The position numbers were made by a program, and so were the translations under genes. Shown piece by piece: positions 62,827 through 64,000 of a stretch of DNA of 64,000 nucleotides. The DNA lies in NCBI RefSeq assembly GCF_001449115.1, contig NZ_LAIJ01000009.1, positions 620,001 to 684,000 on the forward strand. Reading direction: 5' to 3'. A model generated the notes under the pieces. That model ran no database searches. It was not told the origin of the DNA and saw only the letters and a program-made list of their open reading frames with translations. Position 1 is the first letter of the stretch. Every line of letters starts with the position of its first letter. Source of the stretch: Occallatibacter gabretensis. Its GTDB lineage: Bacteria > Acidobacteriota > Terriglobia > Terriglobales > Acidobacteriaceae.

Positions 62827-63570
62827 CTAGAACTTCACATCTGTCACTTTGTGGTCCTCAAAAACCACCTGCATGCCGCGATAGTTCCACATGGATTTGT
62901 TTCCGAAGTTCACCTTCTTTTGCGGAACCCCCATGGCCTTGAGTACCTCGGCCTCCGTCATTCCCACGGTGATTGAAGCATCGTCCGAAGATGTCTGCGC
63001 CGAAGAGTTATGAGCCGCGTCGGTCGGCGGTTCCGTCACTGCCTGCTCTGCCGGCGTCGCGCTCCGGGGCTGGCTCGCTCTGCGCTCCAGCAATTTCGCA
63101 TAGTTTTGCCTGGCCCATTTCTCCACGTTCGATGCCATGTTTCCCGATGCAAGACGCCAGGAGAGACTGGACTCCGCCTTCATGGGGATCTCCGAAGAGC
63201 CGGCGAGAAGCGTCGCATGAAGCACGTTAATGGTCTGCATCGTTGGCGAGGTTGTGGATGTCGTCTTTTTACCGTCATCGCTCTTGGAGGTGTACGTGTT
63301 CACACTGCTCAACTCTTTCCGAACATTGCGTGAATCGATTCGCAGCACAATATCCGCGTCGGAAGGGTTTTCGACAACTCGAAGCGTCTTTGATTTTCCT
63401 GCAAGCGACCGGCTTAGATCCCCGGCAGAGTCTTCTGCGCCATTCGCCGCAAATTCTCCACTGCCAGCCTGCACATAGACCCGGATGAGAGTCTGGGCCC
63501 ACACACCGTGCGCTGCTCCCAGCAGAAGCGTCAGAAAACAGAGAGCAATACGATAATTTTTCACCATCAT
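62827..63570 (-). CDS. Secreted protein with SmpA/OmlA-like (BamE-fold) C-terminus
   Basis: 247 residues. Signal peptide ends GVWAQ. The N-terminal half (DADIVLRIDSRNVRKELSS) resembles small periplasmic beta domains; a Ser/Thr/Pro-rich linker follows; the last ~50 residues, with ITVGMTEAEVLKAMGVPQKK, match the SmpA/OmlA-type repeat in which GMTxxxVxxxLGxP is the hallmark. Function unknown; an envelope role is inferred. It converges with the histidine kinase gene, 25 nt apart. Confidence 0.75.
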   Translation of the reverse strand: MMVKNYRIALCFLTLLLGAAHGVWAQTLIRVYVQAGSGEFAANGAEDSAGDLSRSLAGKSKTLRVVENPSDADIVLRIDSRNVRKELSSVNTYTSKSDDGKKTTSTTSPTMQTINVLHATLLAGSSEIPMKAESSLSWRLASGNMASNVEKWARQNYAKLLERRASQPRSATPAEQAVTEPPTDAAHNSSAQTSSDDASITVGMTEAEVLKAMGVPQKKVNFGNKSMWNYRGMQVVFEDHKVTDVKF

Positions 63571-63812
63571 GATGGAAGCTCCTTGGCTGCTCGATTGGAT
63601 CCCTGCTCCTAGGCGTTGCTGCAGTGGAACGATTCTACCCCGGACGAATAATCAGACCTAAGCGACCACGCTTCTCATCCCGGTGCCCTTTTACCCCCCA
63701 TGGAGGCGCCACATCCTGCCCGGATTGCTTCCGTATCTCTAACAATCCCCAACTCTTACCATCGTTTTTCCACGTTGTAATTAAAGCACTTAACATTTCT
63801 TAAGGTTCATTG
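63571..63812. other. Upstream region of the secreted SmpA-like gene
   Basis: Intergenic sequence between two divergent genes. AGCTTCC(A)T near the start of the SmpA-like gene gives its ribosome-binding site on the minus strand. No further gene or RNA was seen. Confidence 0.4.
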
Positions 63813-63842
63813 TTGACAACTGTATGTTTTACTTGCTCTAAT
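63813..63842 (+). promoter_or_regulatory. Sigma-70-type promoter for the exported protein at the right edge
   Basis: TTGACA (63813-63818) and TCTAAT (63837-63842) with an 18-nt spacer, about 50 nt before the ATG at 63893. AGAGGA precedes that ATG. Confidence 0.65.
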
Positions 63843-63892
63843 GCCGTACCCCATATGGGGAAAACTAGCGCGGCAGGCTGAGAGGAATCACC

Positions 63893-64000
63893 ATGAAGCG
63901 CTTGCTCTATTCCGCCGCAATCCTTGCTCTCGTTTCCGTTCCCGCCTTCGCCGCCAAGAATTCGCAGACAGTAACCATCCCCGAGGCTGTCACTGTCGGT
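63893..64000 (+). CDS. Exported protein, 5' end only
   Basis: First 36 codons: MKRLLYSAAILALVSVPAFA is a clean signal peptide, followed by KNSQTVTIPEAVTVG. The rest lies right of the window. It has a good promoter and ribosome-binding site. Family not determinable. Confidence 0.75.
   Translation, partial: MKRLLYSAAILALVSVPAFAAKNSQTVTIPEAVTVG

Noticed and set aside
1..64000. CRISPR array, tRNA or rRNA genes
   Set aside because: No regularly spaced direct repeats and no cloverleaf or rRNA-like sequence was found; dispersed repeats here are not arrays.

Overview
The window reads as a chromosomal segment of a Gram-negative soil bacterium, most likely an Acidobacteriota of the Acidobacteriaceae (Terriglobia) type. 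The grounds are: one very large TonB-dependent receptor with an N-terminal carboxypeptidase-regulatory-like domain and no SusD partner; many secreted or Tat-exported glycoside hydrolases; an M13 peptidase, a CocE-type hydrolase and an S9 peptidase; and a degenerate interspersed repeat with 'ggcttcagcc' palindromes of the kind I associate with this group. The genus cannot be fixed from the sequence alone. No rRNA, tRNA, CRISPR array, transposase or integrase was recognised.

Layout. 0-13.4 kb is mostly housekeeping: prfA (running off the left edge), a VapBC toxin-antitoxin pair with a palindromic operator, M13 peptidase, CocE/NonD hydrolase, a nucleotidyltransferase, rpsU, a zinc-ribbon protein, purD, a TonB_C-like secreted protein, a small membrane protein, miaA and lpdA. 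13.4-20.9 kb holds a diguanylate cyclase, a large unknown secreted protein and a divergent arsenic locus (arsR against arsM-arsC-aquaporin). It is dotted with copies of a 24-nt repeat and with terminator-type repeats. 20.8-29.4 kb is bounded by two inverted 147-nt arms. It encodes an S9 peptidase, a 3-oxoacid CoA-transferase pair and, divergently, acyl-CoA dehydrogenase, carboxyltransferase, HMG-CoA lyase and enoyl-CoA hydratase, which together look like leucine/isovalerate breakdown to acetoacetate and acetyl-CoA.

29.5-60 kb is a glycan-utilisation region. It encodes GH89 alpha-N-acetylglucosaminidase, a PfkB kinase, an amidohydrolase, a GatZ/KbaZ/AgaZ-type protein, a DeoR regulator, an apparent N-terminal stump of agaS, a GH36-like alpha-galactosidase and GH35 beta-galactosidase. 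After a Na/Pi symporter and a MetX-like hydrolase come GH95 fucosidase, a GH18 protein, a BadF-type GlcNAc kinase, GH29 fucosidase, a second DeoR regulator, CutC, the TonB receptor, GH3, GH18 chitinase and GH28 polygalacturonase. The enzyme set would strip fucose, galactose and N-acetylhexosamines from complex glycans and phosphorylate the released amino sugar. 60-64 kb carries an unknown membrane-anchored protein, a CpxRA-like two-component system, a secreted SmpA/OmlA-like protein and the first codons of another exported protein.

Most notable points: a palindromic vapB promoter/operator that should give a leaderless mRNA; the arsM-arsC-aquaporin arrangement with no ArsB/Acr3 pump; the 147-nt inverted arms around the leucine locus; the GatZ-type gene without a GatY partner beside a truncated agaS, which suggests a rewired tagatose-6-phosphate branch; and two DeoR genes that each meet a sugar operon tail to tail, sharing the stop codon.
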